Positions 1 to 8,332 are shown, counted from the stretch's first letter. The stretch: 53,921 nucleotides of DNA from Pirellulales bacterium (GCA_028279215.1 JANQOF010000001.1:1-53921); one strand, 5' to 3'. Numbers and translations: made by a program. The notes: generated from the sequence alone by a model not told the origin.

Positions 1-761
1 TGCACGAAGCGGCGGAAGGCTGTACGAAAGAAGTCGAGTTTGAACGCCACGAGCCCTGTGGAGACTGCCGTGGCTCCGGCGCGGCGGCAGGCAGCGCACG
101 CGAAGTTTGTTCGTACTGCGGTGGACACGGTCGGGTGATACAGTCGACGGGGATTGTACGAGTGCAAACCGCTTGCCCAGCGTGCGGTGGCGAAGGCTCG
201 AAAGTCAAAGACCCGTGTCGCAGTTGCCGGGGCAAAGGGCAGCGACTTCGCAAGGTCGTAACCGAGGTAAAGATCCCAGCCGGTGTCGACGATGGCATGC
301 GCGTCCGCATCCCCGGCGAGGGCGAGCCCAGCATGCACGGCGGTCCGCCCGGCGATTGCTACTGCTTCATTGCGGTGCTCGGCCATCCGCTGTTCGAGCG
401 GCAGGGGCAGCACCTGGTTTGCCGCGTGCCGATCACTTACGCACAAGCGGCGCTGGGCTGCAAACTGGAAGTCCCAACACTCAACGGCCGCGGCGAAGTG
501 AAGGTGCCCGCTGGCACACAGTCGGGCGAAGTGTTTCGATTAAGTGGCCGTGGTATGCCCGACCCACGGTCCCATGGCTTGGGCGACCTATTGGTGCAAG
601 TCACGATCGAAGTCCCAACAAAGCTGTCGGCCGACGAAGAGGACTTGTTACGGCAGCTCGCCGAAGTCGAACATAAGAACGTGGCGCCCAAACGGAAGTC
701 GTTTTTCAAACAACTGGCAGACTACTTCACCGCTAGCGATGACGGCGACCAGGAGCAATAA
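1..761 (+). CDS. dnaJ: Chaperone protein DnaJ, 3' part (5' end outside window)
   Basis: The reading frame is open from the first bases of the window and ends with TAA at 759-761, so the N-terminal J domain and the Gly/Phe region are cut off. What remains is the zinc-binding domain with four CxxCxGxG-type motifs (CGDCRGSG, CSYCGGHG, CPACGGEG, CRSCRGKG), followed by the two beta-sandwich substrate-binding domains and a short acidic C-terminus. DnaJ is the cytoplasmic Hsp40 co-chaperone that delivers unfolded clients to DnaK and stimulates its ATPase. The gene runs straight into grpE, with only two bases between stop and ATG, so the two co-chaperones are almost certainly translated from one message. 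The four intact zinc motifs and the C-domain make this a true DnaJ rather than a CbpA-like protein lacking zinc. Confidence 0.96.
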   Translation, partial: HEAAEGCTKEVEFERHEPCGDCRGSGAAAGSAREVCSYCGGHGRVIQSTGIVRVQTACPACGGEGSKVKDPCRSCRGKGQRLRKVVTEVKIPAGVDDGMRVRIPGEGEPSMHGGPPGDCYCFIAVLGHPLFERQGQHLVCRVPITYAQAALGCKLEVPTLNGRGEVKVPAGTQSGEVFRLSGRGMPDPRSHGLGDLLVQVTIEVPTKLSADEEDLLRQLAEVEHKNVAPKRKSFFKQLADYFTASDDGDQEQ

Positions 762-763
762 AC

Positions 764-1282
764 ATGGCGAATGAAGAAGACTTGATCGACGAAGCGCTCA
801 ACGAAAACGAAGCACAGCCGCCTGTCGACGTGGATGCCGAGGCCGAGTTGGCAACCCAACAGGACCGCGTGCTGCGCTTGCAGGCCGAGATTCAAAACCT
901 CCGCACGCGCCAAGCCCGCGAACTGGCCGATGCCCGACAATACGCGAGCATTGACCTGATGCGCGATATCCTGCCAGTTGTTGACAATATCGATCGCGCC
1001 ATCGAAGCGGCGGGCGACGGATCGGAAACGGCTGGGCTGCTCGAAGGATTCAAGCTGGTGCGACAGCAACTCGTCACCGCACTCGCGCAGCACGGCTGCA
1101 AAGAAATCGACGCCGAGGGTGAAACGTTCAACCCCGACTTGCACCAAGCCATTCTGCAGCAACCGTCCGACGAGCTTCCCGCGGGCCAGGTGATGATGGT
1201 CACGCAAGCTGGCTACCAACTGCACGACCGAGTCGTCCGCGCCGCCCAGGTAATTGTCTCGTCCGGTCCGTCACAGGACTGA
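764..1282 (+). CDS. grpE: Nucleotide exchange factor GrpE
   Basis: This 172-residue protein matches the GrpE layout: an acidic disordered start, a long helix (about residues 30-70, with the QAEIQNLRTRQARELADA stretch), and a C-terminal beta domain. The sections LPVVDNIDRAIEAA and FNPDLHQAILQQPSDELPAGQVMMVTQAGY are split here only for length and correspond to the conserved LPVLDNLERAL and F(D/N)PxxHEA signatures. GrpE exchanges ADP for ATP on DnaK in the cytoplasm. The ATG lies two bases after the dnaJ stop, so the pair is likely co-translated. The dnaJ-before-grpE order differs from the common grpE-dnaK-dnaJ order. No dnaK is in the window. Confidence 0.95.
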   Translation: MANEEDLIDEALNENEAQPPVDVDAEAELATQQDRVLRLQAEIQNLRTRQARELADARQYASIDLMRDILPVVDNIDRAIEAAGDGSETAGLLEGFKLVRQQLVTALAQHGCKEIDAEGETFNPDLHQAILQQPSDELPAGQVMMVTQAGYQLHDRVVRAAQVIVSSGPSQD

Positions 1283-1287
1283 ATTGG

Positions 1288-1319
1288 CCACGGATTGACA
1301 CAGATGGACCACGGATGAG
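1288..1319. repeat. Left arm of inverted repeat flanking the GxxExxY cassette
   Basis: The segment carries the unit ACGGATTGACAC (1290-1301) followed by a second partial copy of CACGGAT (1310-1316). The exact reverse complement of the 12-base core is found at 1747-1758, on the other side of the GxxExxY pseudogene. The repeat begins directly after the grpE stop codon. Confidence 0.7.
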
Positions 1320-1352
1320 AACGGCCCGGCATTGCACGTCGCAGAGCCAAAA

Positions 1353-1721
1353 ATGACATTGGTGTTTGAGGAAGTTGCCGAACAAGTCATTGGTGCTGCT
1401 TTTGAAGTGCATCGCTAGTTGGGGTATGGATTCTTGGAGAAGGTATACCAAGAAGCCATGCAGGTTGAATTGACCCGCAGGGGGCTGGACGCGCAGCGCG
1501 AGCACGGAATCGTAGTGCGGTTCAAGAATGTGGTTGTTGGGGAATACTATGCGGACCTGTTTGTGGAAGGCAAAGTAATCGTCGAGCTAAAGGTCGCGAA
1601 GACATACAATCCTCAAGATGAATCCCAACTGTTGAACGAACTGAAGGCCACGGGCATCAAGGTTGGCCTGTTGATCAACTTTGGGAAAGATCGCGTGGAG
1701 TTCAAGCGCCTCGTGATGTAA
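1353..1721 (+). pseudogene. GxxExxY protein (PD-(D/E)XK nuclease superfamily), interrupted by an amber stop
   Basis: From ATG 1353 the frame reads MTLVFEEVAEQVIGAAFEVHR, meets TAG at 1416-1418, and continues in the same frame as LGYGFLEKVYQEAM to a TAA at 1719-1721. The whole is 122 residues, the usual size for this family. The name-giving motif is GFLEKVY. The family is assigned to the PD-(D/E)XK nuclease-like superfamily, and the expected residues are present in ADLF and VELK. The stop replaces a residue where relatives often carry Gln or Glu, which fits a single C-to-T change of CAG. Many other genes in the window end in TAG, so TAG is a real stop here. A downstream restart would give only the C-terminal part. 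The biological role of the family is not known. The gene sits between two inverted repeats in the gap between grpE and the fmdB-like gene. Confidence 0.85.
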
Positions 1722-1742
1722 CAGCGGTGGTACTTGGCTGAA

Positions 1743-1770
1743 GTCCGTGTCAATCCGTGTTGATCAGTGG
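1743..1770. repeat. Right arm of inverted repeat flanking the GxxExxY cassette
   Basis: It contains GTGTCAATCCGT (1747-1758), the exact reverse complement of the left-arm core at 1290-1301, followed by a further degenerate copy up to CAGTGG. The two arms enclose the broken GxxExxY gene and little else. That suggests a small unit that moves or is copied together. Confidence 0.7.
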
Positions 1771-1798
1771 CTCAATTCTAAACATTAGTAATAAACTC

Positions 1799-2116
1799 AT
1801 GCCTACCTACGACTATCAATGCGACGCCTGCGATCACGAGTTCGAGTTGTTTCAATCGATCTCTGAGCCCGTAAAGCGCAAGTGCCCTGAGTGTGGGAAG
1901 CTCAAACTGCGGCGGCTGTTTGGCACCGGCGCAGCCGTCATGTTTAAGGGATCCGGCTTCTACGAGACCGACTACCGTAGCGATTCTTATAAGAAGGCAG
2001 CCGAAAGCGACAAGAAATCGCAAGAGTCGTCCTCTGCCGACAGTAAGAAGGACAAAAAGCCGGACAAGAAATCCGATTCTTCGAAGTCCAAGCCCGCGGC
2101 GAAGAAGAAAGACTGA
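1799..2116 (+). CDS. FmdB/putative regulatory zinc ribbon protein with Lys/Ser-rich tail
   Basis: The 105-residue product starts MPTYDYQCDACDHEFE, the hallmark of the FmdB-type zinc ribbon family. Cysteines 8, 11, 29 and 32 form the C-x2-C...C-x2-C zinc site. A conserved FKGSGFYETDYR segment follows, and then a low-complexity tail rich in Lys, Ser and Asp. An upstream in-frame ATG at 1757 exists, but it would add 14 unrelated residues and lies in the flanking repeat, so 1799 was chosen. The family is small and cytoplasmic. Its precise role is uncertain; the regulatory name is historical. yacG, another small zinc protein, follows directly, which suggests one transcription unit. Confidence 0.9.
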   Translation: MPTYDYQCDACDHEFELFQSISEPVKRKCPECGKLKLRRLFGTGAAVMFKGSGFYETDYRSDSYKKAAESDKKSQESSSADSKKDKKPDKKSDSSKSKPAAKKKD

Positions 2117-2118
2117 CC

Positions 2119-2286
2119 GTGGTATGTCCGACCTGCAAGGCGGAGTTTGAAAAGTCCTCGTCCGACGCGCTGCCGTTCTGTAGCGAGCGCTGCCGGCTGA
2201 TCGACCTGGGCCGCTGGCTCGACGAAGACCACGGTTTGCCGGCGCTTCCCGATCCTGACGCCGACGAAGAGCCCGAGCAACTTTAG
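2119..2286 (+). CDS. yacG: DNA gyrase inhibitor YacG-type zinc protein
   Basis: This 55-residue gene begins at GTG 2119, two bases after the previous stop, and ends at TAG 2284-2286. The translation shows C-x2-C (CPTC, residues 3-6) and C-x3-C (CSERC, residues 21-25), followed by RLIDLGRWLDED and an acidic, Pro-rich tail. This is exactly the YacG arrangement. In Escherichia coli, YacG binds the GyrB C-terminal domain and blocks DNA binding by gyrase. The length and motif spacing fit the family well. No ATG is available in frame, so the GTG start follows from position and from the family N-terminus. Confidence 0.9.
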   Translation: MVCPTCKAEFEKSSSDALPFCSERCRLIDLGRWLDEDHGLPALPDPDADEEPEQL

Positions 2287-2408
2287 CGGGCTGGTGCTAG
2301 CATCTCGGATTCGCGTAGCCCTCGGCCACCGGGTGCGCTATAATCGTTACTCATCTAGTAATCAAAGCACGAAGCTCTCGATTGCAGGCTCATTGGAGGA
2401 GTGACCCT

Positions 2409-3467
2409 ATGACGTCGACAGTCCACCGGCCCCTATCTTGGCCTTGGCTACTACTGCTAGAGATTCCGGCCATCGCCTTGCGCGGGCGGGTTGTGCTGTT
2501 GGCCGCGGTGGGTGTGTGTGCGGTTTGGGCTGTCGATGCGACGTGGAATGTCAGCCAGCGAGCAATGCCGGTGCCGCCGGAGCAATGGAGCGAGCTGGGA
2601 ACCGTGGCCGCGAGCAGCTTGCTGGCCGTTTGGCTTGCGTTCGTCGAGCCGTTCGTCGCGATTGCCGGCGGCGAATCAATCGGGCCGAATCTGGTTCGCA
2701 TCATCGCTCGGGTAATTGTCTGGGCGTTGGTGGGCGGGGCGATTGTACGCATCGCGGCGTTGAGCCTCACGCGCGACGAGAGTCCAAGTATTCCCGGCGC
2801 AGTGCGTTACGCTTGGCGCAACACTTCGGGCTTCTTGGGTGGGCCGCTATTGTTGTTAGCGGGACTAGGCGTGGTTTGGTTGCCGCTGGCGTTGGTCCGT
2901 TTGGCGATGCAGGCCGCCGTGCTCGAACCGATTGCCGCGGTGTTGTGGCCTTTCGTAATACTCGCGGCGTTCGTCGCAATGGTTTACACGCTAGGCGCGG
3001 CAGTGGGTTGGCCGCTGGTGTTGGCTGCGGCGGCGACGGACGATAGCGACGCCTTCGACGCGGTTAGCAGGATGTTCTCGTACGTTTATCAGAAGCCGCT
3101 GCGGCTCGTGGGTTACTTAGTCGCAATCGCGGCGCTTGGACTGGTCATGGCGGTCGGCACGCACGCATTTGCAACCAGCGTGCACCACGCTTGCCTATTC
3201 GCCGCGGGCGAAAACAACGTCGCGTGGGCGGCATCCGCCATCTCGTGGTGGACTTCTGCGGCATACAGATTGGTCACGGCCATCCTTACTGCCTACCTTT
3301 GGTCGGCGGCATCCGGACTCTACGTGTTGCGCCGTCTGGATGTTGATGGCGTACACGTGGACGAAGTACATATTGCACCCGAAGAGTTTGCTGGAGGGTT
3401 GCCTCACCTGGGCGAAGATTCCAACGGCATGCCGTTGGTCGAGAAGCCAGCTTCGGATGCCGCATAG
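2409..3467 (+). CDS. Conserved polytopic membrane protein, function unknown
   Basis: The 352-residue product has about six or seven hydrophobic segments (roughly residues 18-45, 75-95, 103-125, 150-175, 180-215, 240-265 and 280-305), joined by short loops and ending in a soluble acidic tail of about 45 residues. The start at ATG 2409 is set by a strong ribosome binding site, GGAGGAG at 2395-2401; an in-frame ATG at 2382 has none. I recognise no catalytic motif. It resembles uncharacterised membrane proteins common in planctomycetes. It stands alone on the + strand and converges with the receiver-like gene at 3483. Inner-membrane location is inferred from hydrophobicity only. Confidence 0.8.
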   Translation: MTSTVHRPLSWPWLLLLEIPAIALRGRVVLLAAVGVCAVWAVDATWNVSQRAMPVPPEQWSELGTVAASSLLAVWLAFVEPFVAIAGGESIGPNLVRIIARVIVWALVGGAIVRIAALSLTRDESPSIPGAVRYAWRNTSGFLGGPLLLLAGLGVVWLPLALVRLAMQAAVLEPIAAVLWPFVILAAFVAMVYTLGAAVGWPLVLAAAATDDSDAFDAVSRMFSYVYQKPLRLVGYLVAIAALGLVMAVGTHAFATSVHHACLFAAGENNVAWAASAISWWTSAAYRLVTAILTAYLWSAASGLYVLRRLDVDGVHVDEVHIAPEEFAGGLPHLGEDSNGMPLVEKPASDAA

Positions 3468-3482
3468 TGCATCGCGGCGCCA

Positions 3483-3839
3483 CTACGGCGTATTCGCGAG
3501 GACAGCGGCAATGACGTTGCGACCTTGCTGATGGAATTGCCCGCGCGTCAACACCTGCGCGCATCCAGCATCACGCGCCGCGTCAAGTTTCTGGTCATGC
3601 ACATGCGGCCCGAATGCGACAATCGGGACCTTGCTGTCGATGGTCGCTCGCAATTGTTCTACCGCGTCGACAACCTGATCGACGGCATTCAGGTCGAGCA
3701 CCACCAAGTCAACAAGCTCCGTCGGACCAATGTCGACGGCTTGGTCCAGGCGAGTCACGCGACAGGCTGCGTTCAACTGCCGCGCCGTATTCTCGATCGG
3801 CGCGGCGGCCATCAGATCGTTGGTAATGACTAGGAGCAT
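3483..3839 (-). CDS. Degenerate receiver-like protein next to P-II
   Basis: The 118-residue protein has an alternating beta/alpha pattern typical of CheY-type receivers. It has a central hydrophobic strand with LVVLDLN, where the Asp sits where a phosphoacceptor would be, and a later strand VPIVAFGPHV. The acidic pair at the end of strand 1 is only TND, and the usual Lys near the end of strand 5 is missing (QVLTRGQ). Phosphorylation by the normal mechanism is therefore doubtful. Its ATG lies five bases after the P-II stop, so the two genes are probably co-translated. I infer a partner or output role next to P-II, but nothing in the sequence proves it. Confidence 0.7.
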   Translation of the reverse strand: MLLVITNDLMAAAPIENTARQLNAACRVTRLDQAVDIGPTELVDLVVLDLNAVDQVVDAVEQLRATIDSKVPIVAFGPHVHDQKLDAARDAGCAQVLTRGQFHQQGRNVIAAVLANTP

Positions 3840-3844
3840 GGCGA

Positions 3845-4192
3845 CTACACAGCTCCAGGTCCGCGCTGCCCGTCACTTACTTGAATCGCGTCGTCCAGTG
3901 GCAGCACAAACACCTTGCCGTCCCCAATATGGCCTTCCACGCTCGTTAAGGCATGCTCTTCCAGACACTCGATGGTCTTCTCGAGGAAGTCGTCGTTCAC
4001 GGCAATTTCGAGCTGCACCTTGCGAAGCAGGTTGGTCTCGTACTCATGGCCTCGATACGTCTCAATATGACCACGCTGACGCGCGTAGCCCATCGCGTCG
4101 AGCACAGTCATCCGAGTGACGCCAATCTTCATCAGCGCCTTCTCGACCGTCGCCAGCTTTGTCGGTTGGATTACCGCCCAGATCAGTCGCAT
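3845..4192 (-). CDS. P-II family nitrogen regulatory protein
   Basis: This 115-residue protein has the full P-II fold. The T-loop region reads GYARQRGHIETYRGHEY, with Tyr46 and Tyr51 (Tyr51 is the uridylylation site in GlnB), and it ends with the C-terminal signature GDGKVFVLPLDDAIQV. P-II proteins bind ATP/ADP and 2-oxoglutarate and regulate nitrogen transport and assimilation by protein contact. GGAGG lies eight bases before the ATG (4201-4205 on the + strand), which supports this start. The neighbours are unusual: no ammonium transporter or glutamine synthetase is adjacent. Instead the gene follows a secreted metalloprotease and precedes a receiver-like gene. Whether it is called glnB or glnK cannot be decided from context. 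Confidence 0.93.
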   Translation of the reverse strand: MRLIWAVIQPTKLATVEKALMKIGVTRMTVLDAMGYARQRGHIETYRGHEYETNLLRKVQLEIAVNDDFLEKTIECLEEHALTSVEGHIGDGKVFVLPLDDAIQVSDGQRGPGAV

Positions 4193-4292
4193 CCGCTAGT
4201 CCTCCGCCTAAGAATCCCCAAGACTTCGGAAATTCAACCACCCACATCGTACCGGATTCCGGCGATCGACCGAAGGGCGGAGGCGACGTCCG

Positions 4293-7025
4293 TCAGGGCT
4301 TGGCGACAAATCGTGCATCGAGGGCCTTTTCGATGTGGGCGGAGGTCTCCTGCAGATGGGCCTGCGAATACCGGTCGAGTTGTTCGCCCGAGTCGTCCAG
4401 GTAGCCATCGATGCCGATCTTCAATCGCGCGAGTTCACTGTAGGCCATGGTTTGACAGTCTTGGGGGGCGGACGTTCCCAGCGCGAGGGTCACGAGCCGG
4501 TCGAGGTAAGCCCGCTGCAAGTTGCGGCGTAGGCTGTCCACCGCTGGCTGGCGCAACGAGTACTCCGCATCTTCATCGGCTTCGTCTTCTTGGACTTCAG
4601 CGAAGATCGAATCGGTAAGTGTCGTGAGCAACTCGGCGACCGTAAACGCGTCGCTCTCGGCCGGAAGTTTCAATTCACTGTCGTGAATGCGGGTCAGCGT
4701 CAACGACGACATCAAACGATCAAGTACTCGCTGTTGCCACATCAAGATCGACTCGTGCGCCGGGTAATCTTGGCGGTAAGTTTCGCCCGTGCCCCAGTGG
4801 CTCCACCGCGAGGCCGACAACTTGTTGTATAGCTCTGGCGGGAAGTTGAACGGCGTGGCGGAGAACATCTGCTCGCACACCAATTCGAGTGCTTCCCGCT
4901 GTTTGTCGACGTCGACCACTTCAAACGGCTCGTCGGCGTCGGCGTCGCCTTTGTGACTACGGCTTACGTACACGCCACCGATGTATCGGGAAGCGATGAA
5001 CATCGCCTTGCCATGAGTTGCAAGCAACACGCCGAATGCTTGCCGCGCCCGCTGGTATCCATCGCCCTCCTCCACCAATTCGTCGACGATGCTGGGCATG
5101 GTTTCCGCAACCAGCTTGGCCTCGCGCTTGGCGTACTCCACCAGGTCGTTGGAGAAGTCAAAGCGATTGCTGTGTGGGTCGGGGTCGATGCCGCGTGTGT
5201 CTTCATCGGTAGAGTAAGCAAGTTCCGCCTCCCCGCTTCGGGAGGCAATCTTCGCCAAGTCGTCTAGTTCAGCTTGTGGCTTGGAGGCTTTGAACGGCGT
5301 GTAACCGTACTCAATCGCCCAGTAATCATAGGGCCCAATGGTCGTTGAGTAGTAATCCCCTTGAGGCATGCCTGCTGGGGAAATATTTACCGGATTGTAG
5401 TCCATCACCGATGCGGTGAGTCCTGTCTTGCTCGTCTTTTCGACGTCGTTCATTTCATCCATCGAATACAGCGTGCTCGACTTGAAGTTGTGTCTCAGCC
5501 CGAGCGTGTGGCCAACTTCATGCATCGCCACTTCCTTAAGCCCCTGCATGATCAGCTTATTGAGATCCTCCTTACTACGCTTGCGCGAAGCGGTTACCGC
5601 CGCCCCAAGTGCCAATTGACGCGACATGCCATTGAGCAGATTGCAGGTGCAACCCGCGTGGTGGCCGGCGTGCAAGTGCTTGGGTCGCAAGCTCCGCGCG
5701 TCGCGATAGGCATCGATTTCGATAGGGCCGCCGGTGAGCGCTGCAATGCCTTGCGGCGTGAATGTCTCGTACTCCTGCTTCCAAAACTGGAGAAAATCGG
5801 AGTCGAAAATGATGTCGGCGTCGAGTATCTGACCGGTTGTAGGATCGACTCGCGAAGGTCCCATGGCGAAACCTGCTCCCGAGGTGATCCAGCGGAACGT
5901 GTTGTATCGCACGTCGCCCGGCTCCCAGCCGGCGTCGTCGGGCTGCTGGCGCACCTCAATGGCGTTGTAGAAACCAGCCTCCTCAAAGGCCTTGTTCCAT
6001 TCCTCGATGCCATCGCGGATTGGCTTTCGATACTTGAACGGTATGGTCTTCTCGAGCCAGAACACGATGGGTTCTTTAGGCGGCGACTTCTCCGCCGATG
6101 GATCCGACTTCTCCAGATTCCAGCGGTTGATGTACCGCACGAATCGGTCCTCGACTTCCGGCTTAGAGAAGTCTTTCACCACCGTCAAGAAGTAGCCGAC
6201 GCGGTCATCGGCCAGCCGTGGCCTGTAGCTGGTCTTCGGCAAGCGGCTGATCGAGTAATGCACGTTCACCGTGACGCCTCGGCTGTCGGGTACCGATTCG
6301 ATATCCGACGATCCGTTCGAGGCGTACGTGGCGGCCACTTGGATCTCGACGTTCTTGGGGTGCGCTTCAATGCCAGCCCAGTTGCTCTTGCCCTTCGAGA
6401 AGCTAAACCCGGGAAGGACCTGGCTGATTTGAGGCAAGTCGCTCAGCAGCACCGGAGTCAGGTCGATCACGACCGATCCGCCAGGTCCGGTGGTGGCGAT
6501 CGGAAGGCTGAACAGCACGCTATCGGTATACGCGAGCTTCACGGCACGCTCCGAGGGACTGCCCGCCTTGGCCGTGAAACGTACGTTACGGCGAACGATC
6601 TGCACGCGATCACCCACGCGCCGGAACTGCCAAACCCAATCGTCACCAAAGCCCCAACTGTAGCCACCGAGCAGTGGTTGCTGTCCGATGCCCTTGGCAA
6701 TGGTAATCAGCACGAAGAGGTCTTTGTTCAGGTCGCTCGGCTGCAGCTCGATGAACAGTTTCTCCTCGCCTTGATGCAGCTTCAGCAAGCCAGCTTTCGT
6801 TTTGGTGTCCTTGAGTACTTTGCTGTGCTCGGGGAACTTCGACTTGGCTTTGGCGTCGGCCTCCTCGCCCTCTTTGCTAGGACCATTGTCACTGCCCGAC
6901 TTGTCCACTGTTGGAGCGGCCTGCTTGTCCGGCGCTCCTTCAACATTCTTGGCATCAGCAATCGCCATCGTCATCAACAGAACGAGCGACGACGCGACTA
7001 GGCAAAGGGGACGCAGTGTTTCCAC
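4293..7025 (-). CDS. Secreted zinc-dependent metalloprotease (DUF5117/DUF4953 type)
   Basis: From the proposed GTG start at 7025 the protein has 910 residues. It begins with a signal peptide of the form LRPLCLVASSLVLLM followed by ADA, then an acidic, Lys-rich linker. It continues with the long N-terminal beta-rich region of this family and then the zinc site HEVGHTLGLRH (His502, Glu503, His506, His512), an extended metzincin-like HExxHxxGxxH. Family members are 800-900 residues long and are exported. Longer in-frame starts at 7145 and 7187 lack a ribosome binding site and would put about 40-55 odd residues before the signal peptide; the 7187 start would also overlap the divergent phosphotransferase gene. 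The natural substrate is unknown. The P-II gene follows 100 bases downstream on the same strand. Confidence 0.88.
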   Translation of the reverse strand: METLRPLCLVASSLVLLMTMAIADAKNVEGAPDKQAAPTVDKSGSDNGPSKEGEEADAKAKSKFPEHSKVLKDTKTKAGLLKLHQGEEKLFIELQPSDLNKDLFVLITIAKGIGQQPLLGGYSWGFGDDWVWQFRRVGDRVQIVRRNVRFTAKAGSPSERAVKLAYTDSVLFSLPIATTGPGGSVVIDLTPVLLSDLPQISQVLPGFSFSKGKSNWAGIEAHPKNVEIQVAATYASNGSSDIESVPDSRGVTVNVHYSISRLPKTSYRPRLADDRVGYFLTVVKDFSKPEVEDRFVRYINRWNLEKSDPSAEKSPPKEPIVFWLEKTIPFKYRKPIRDGIEEWNKAFEEAGFYNAIEVRQQPDDAGWEPGDVRYNTFRWITSGAGFAMGPSRVDPTTGQILDADIIFDSDFLQFWKQEYETFTPQGIAALTGGPIEIDAYRDARSLRPKHLHAGHHAGCTCNLLNGMSRQLALGAAVTASRKRSKEDLNKLIMQGLKEVAMHEVGHTLGLRHNFKSSTLYSMDEMNDVEKTSKTGLTASVMDYNPVNISPAGMPQGDYYSTTIGPYDYWAIEYGYTPFKASKPQAELDDLAKIASRSGEAELAYSTDEDTRGIDPDPHSNRFDFSNDLVEYAKREAKLVAETMPSIVDELVEEGDGYQRARQAFGVLLATHGKAMFIASRYIGGVYVSRSHKGDADADEPFEVVDVDKQREALELVCEQMFSATPFNFPPELYNKLSASRWSHWGTGETYRQDYPAHESILMWQQRVLDRLMSSLTLTRIHDSELKLPAESDAFTVAELLTTLTDSIFAEVQEDEADEDAEYSLRQPAVDSLRRNLQRAYLDRLVTLALGTSAPQDCQTMAYSELARLKIGIDGYLDDSGEQLDRYSQAHLQETSAHIEKALDARFVAKP

Positions 7026-7181
7026 GGTTTCGGCCTCAGTACGTGTGGTGGGATTGGGTAGTGCCGGCCCGGTGGTGAGGTGCTGCGTCTGCAGATTGGC
7101 CAAGCGCTCGGAGCCCCAAGAATATACAATAGGATAGTGACGCATGTCGAAAAAACGCAACGCTCGATCGGACCGATTCCT

Positions 7182-8189
7182 ATGCACAGGTCGTCAATCA
7201 TTCAGATAGCCGCACATGGTTGGCCTGAACTAGTGACGGAGTGTGCAACCGCCAAGCCAGCGTCGGAAGAGCGACTATCGGCAGCACCTTTGTGGCAGAT
7301 TGATGCATCGGGCCGATTGTACGCATTGCGCGGCTGGCGCCCCGAGCAATATACACAGGCTGAGCGGGTGTCCAGCTTGCTACATCGTGTATACCAACCG
7401 GAGTCGCTCGTGGTTCCCGTGCCCATCGGAGTCGTGGCCGGCGGAAACGAATACCTTGTCCATGCTGCTGGGTTGCTCTGGGAGTTGACCCCGTGGCTGC
7501 CGGGATGTCCATGCGATGCGACGGACATCACCAGCCAGCACGTCGAATCGGCGTGCGACAAGTTGGCACTGCTACACATGCGCGCAAAAGGCTTGCCAAG
7601 CAGCGAGTGGCGGAATTCAACATCGCTATACTTGGCTCGGGTCGCTGAGCTTGAGCGGCAGTTGGCCGACGGAAACTTTGAGCATTGCGATGGGTCGAAC
7701 CTTATCTGGTGGCCGTTCCATTTGCCACGTCCTGCAGAAGCACTAGGGCGGGCGGTTCGACAGGTTCGCGGGCAGTACGCGCTGCTCGACTTCAACAAAC
7801 TTCCCGTACAACTGGTTTGGGGGGATGCCTGGATTAGCAACTTCTTGTTCGACCAACAGCGGGCAGTGGGACTAGTCGACTTTGTAACCGTGCGGCCTGA
7901 TACGCCAATGGCCGACCTGGCTCGGTTGCTTGGTAGCGTATCCGGGCCGAACAACCATTGGTGGCGAATAGGGTTGGCCGCGTACGACTCTCAACGGCGG
8001 CTCGACGATCTTGAATGGCAAGCGCTGGGCGCCCTGTACGACATCGGCACCGTGCTTTCATTGGCTAACTGGCTGCGTTGGCTCGCTGTGGAGCGGCGGA
8101 CGTTCACCAATCAGGCAGCCGCGGTGTCGCGGGCGGCTCACTTCGCAAGGCGACTGGCGGCGCTGCTCGAGTTACCAGCAACCATGTAG
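7182..8189 (+). CDS. Aminoglycoside phosphotransferase (APH)/choline kinase-like protein
   Basis: The 335-residue product has the fold signatures of the APH kinase-like family. The catalytic-loop equivalent is VWGDAWISNFLF, with Asp215 as catalytic base and Asn220. A metal-binding segment GLVDFVTV then leads into DLARLL. The usual His of the HGD motif is replaced by Trp213, so activity is not certain. The N-lobe is divergent, but a KxxE-like hydrophobic core is visible. Family members phosphorylate small hydroxylated molecules (choline, homoserine, aminoglycosides, fructosamines), and the substrate here cannot be named. It is divergently placed to the metalloprotease. The ATG at 7182 was chosen because the upstream in-frame ATG at 7080 would lie inside that gene. 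There is no sign that it is a resistance gene. Confidence 0.75.
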   Translation: MHRSSIIQIAAHGWPELVTECATAKPASEERLSAAPLWQIDASGRLYALRGWRPEQYTQAERVSSLLHRVYQPESLVVPVPIGVVAGGNEYLVHAAGLLWELTPWLPGCPCDATDITSQHVESACDKLALLHMRAKGLPSSEWRNSTSLYLARVAELERQLADGNFEHCDGSNLIWWPFHLPRPAEALGRAVRQVRGQYALLDFNKLPVQLVWGDAWISNFLFDQQRAVGLVDFVTVRPDTPMADLARLLGSVSGPNNHWWRIGLAAYDSQRRLDDLEWQALGALYDIGTVLSLANWLRWLAVERRTFTNQAAAVSRAAHFARRLAALLELPATM

Positions 8190-8332
8190 CAAGCGTTAGC
8201 TGTCGTACGGACTCGGAATTATCGACGGAAATAATGCCAAAGTCTCCCAGTAGTTCGATGTTTTCAGCCTTCGGAGCGACCGCTAAAATTACTAGACACG
8301 ACTCCCGGCATATCACCCACGATCGTATCTTC

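Noticed and set aside
1416..1418. TAG read as an amino acid (amber recoding), since both broken genes could carry Gln at TAG
   Set aside because: yacG, the gene at 2409, dsbD, the RNase H-like gene and the Mur ligase all end in TAG. It is an ordinary stop codon here, and no suppressor tRNA is visible.
5361..7001. Long + strand open frame of 546 codons opposite the metalloprotease
   Set aside because: It is the antisense shadow of a gene with a signal peptide and a perfect zinc motif. Its product is rich in Arg/His with no domain pattern.
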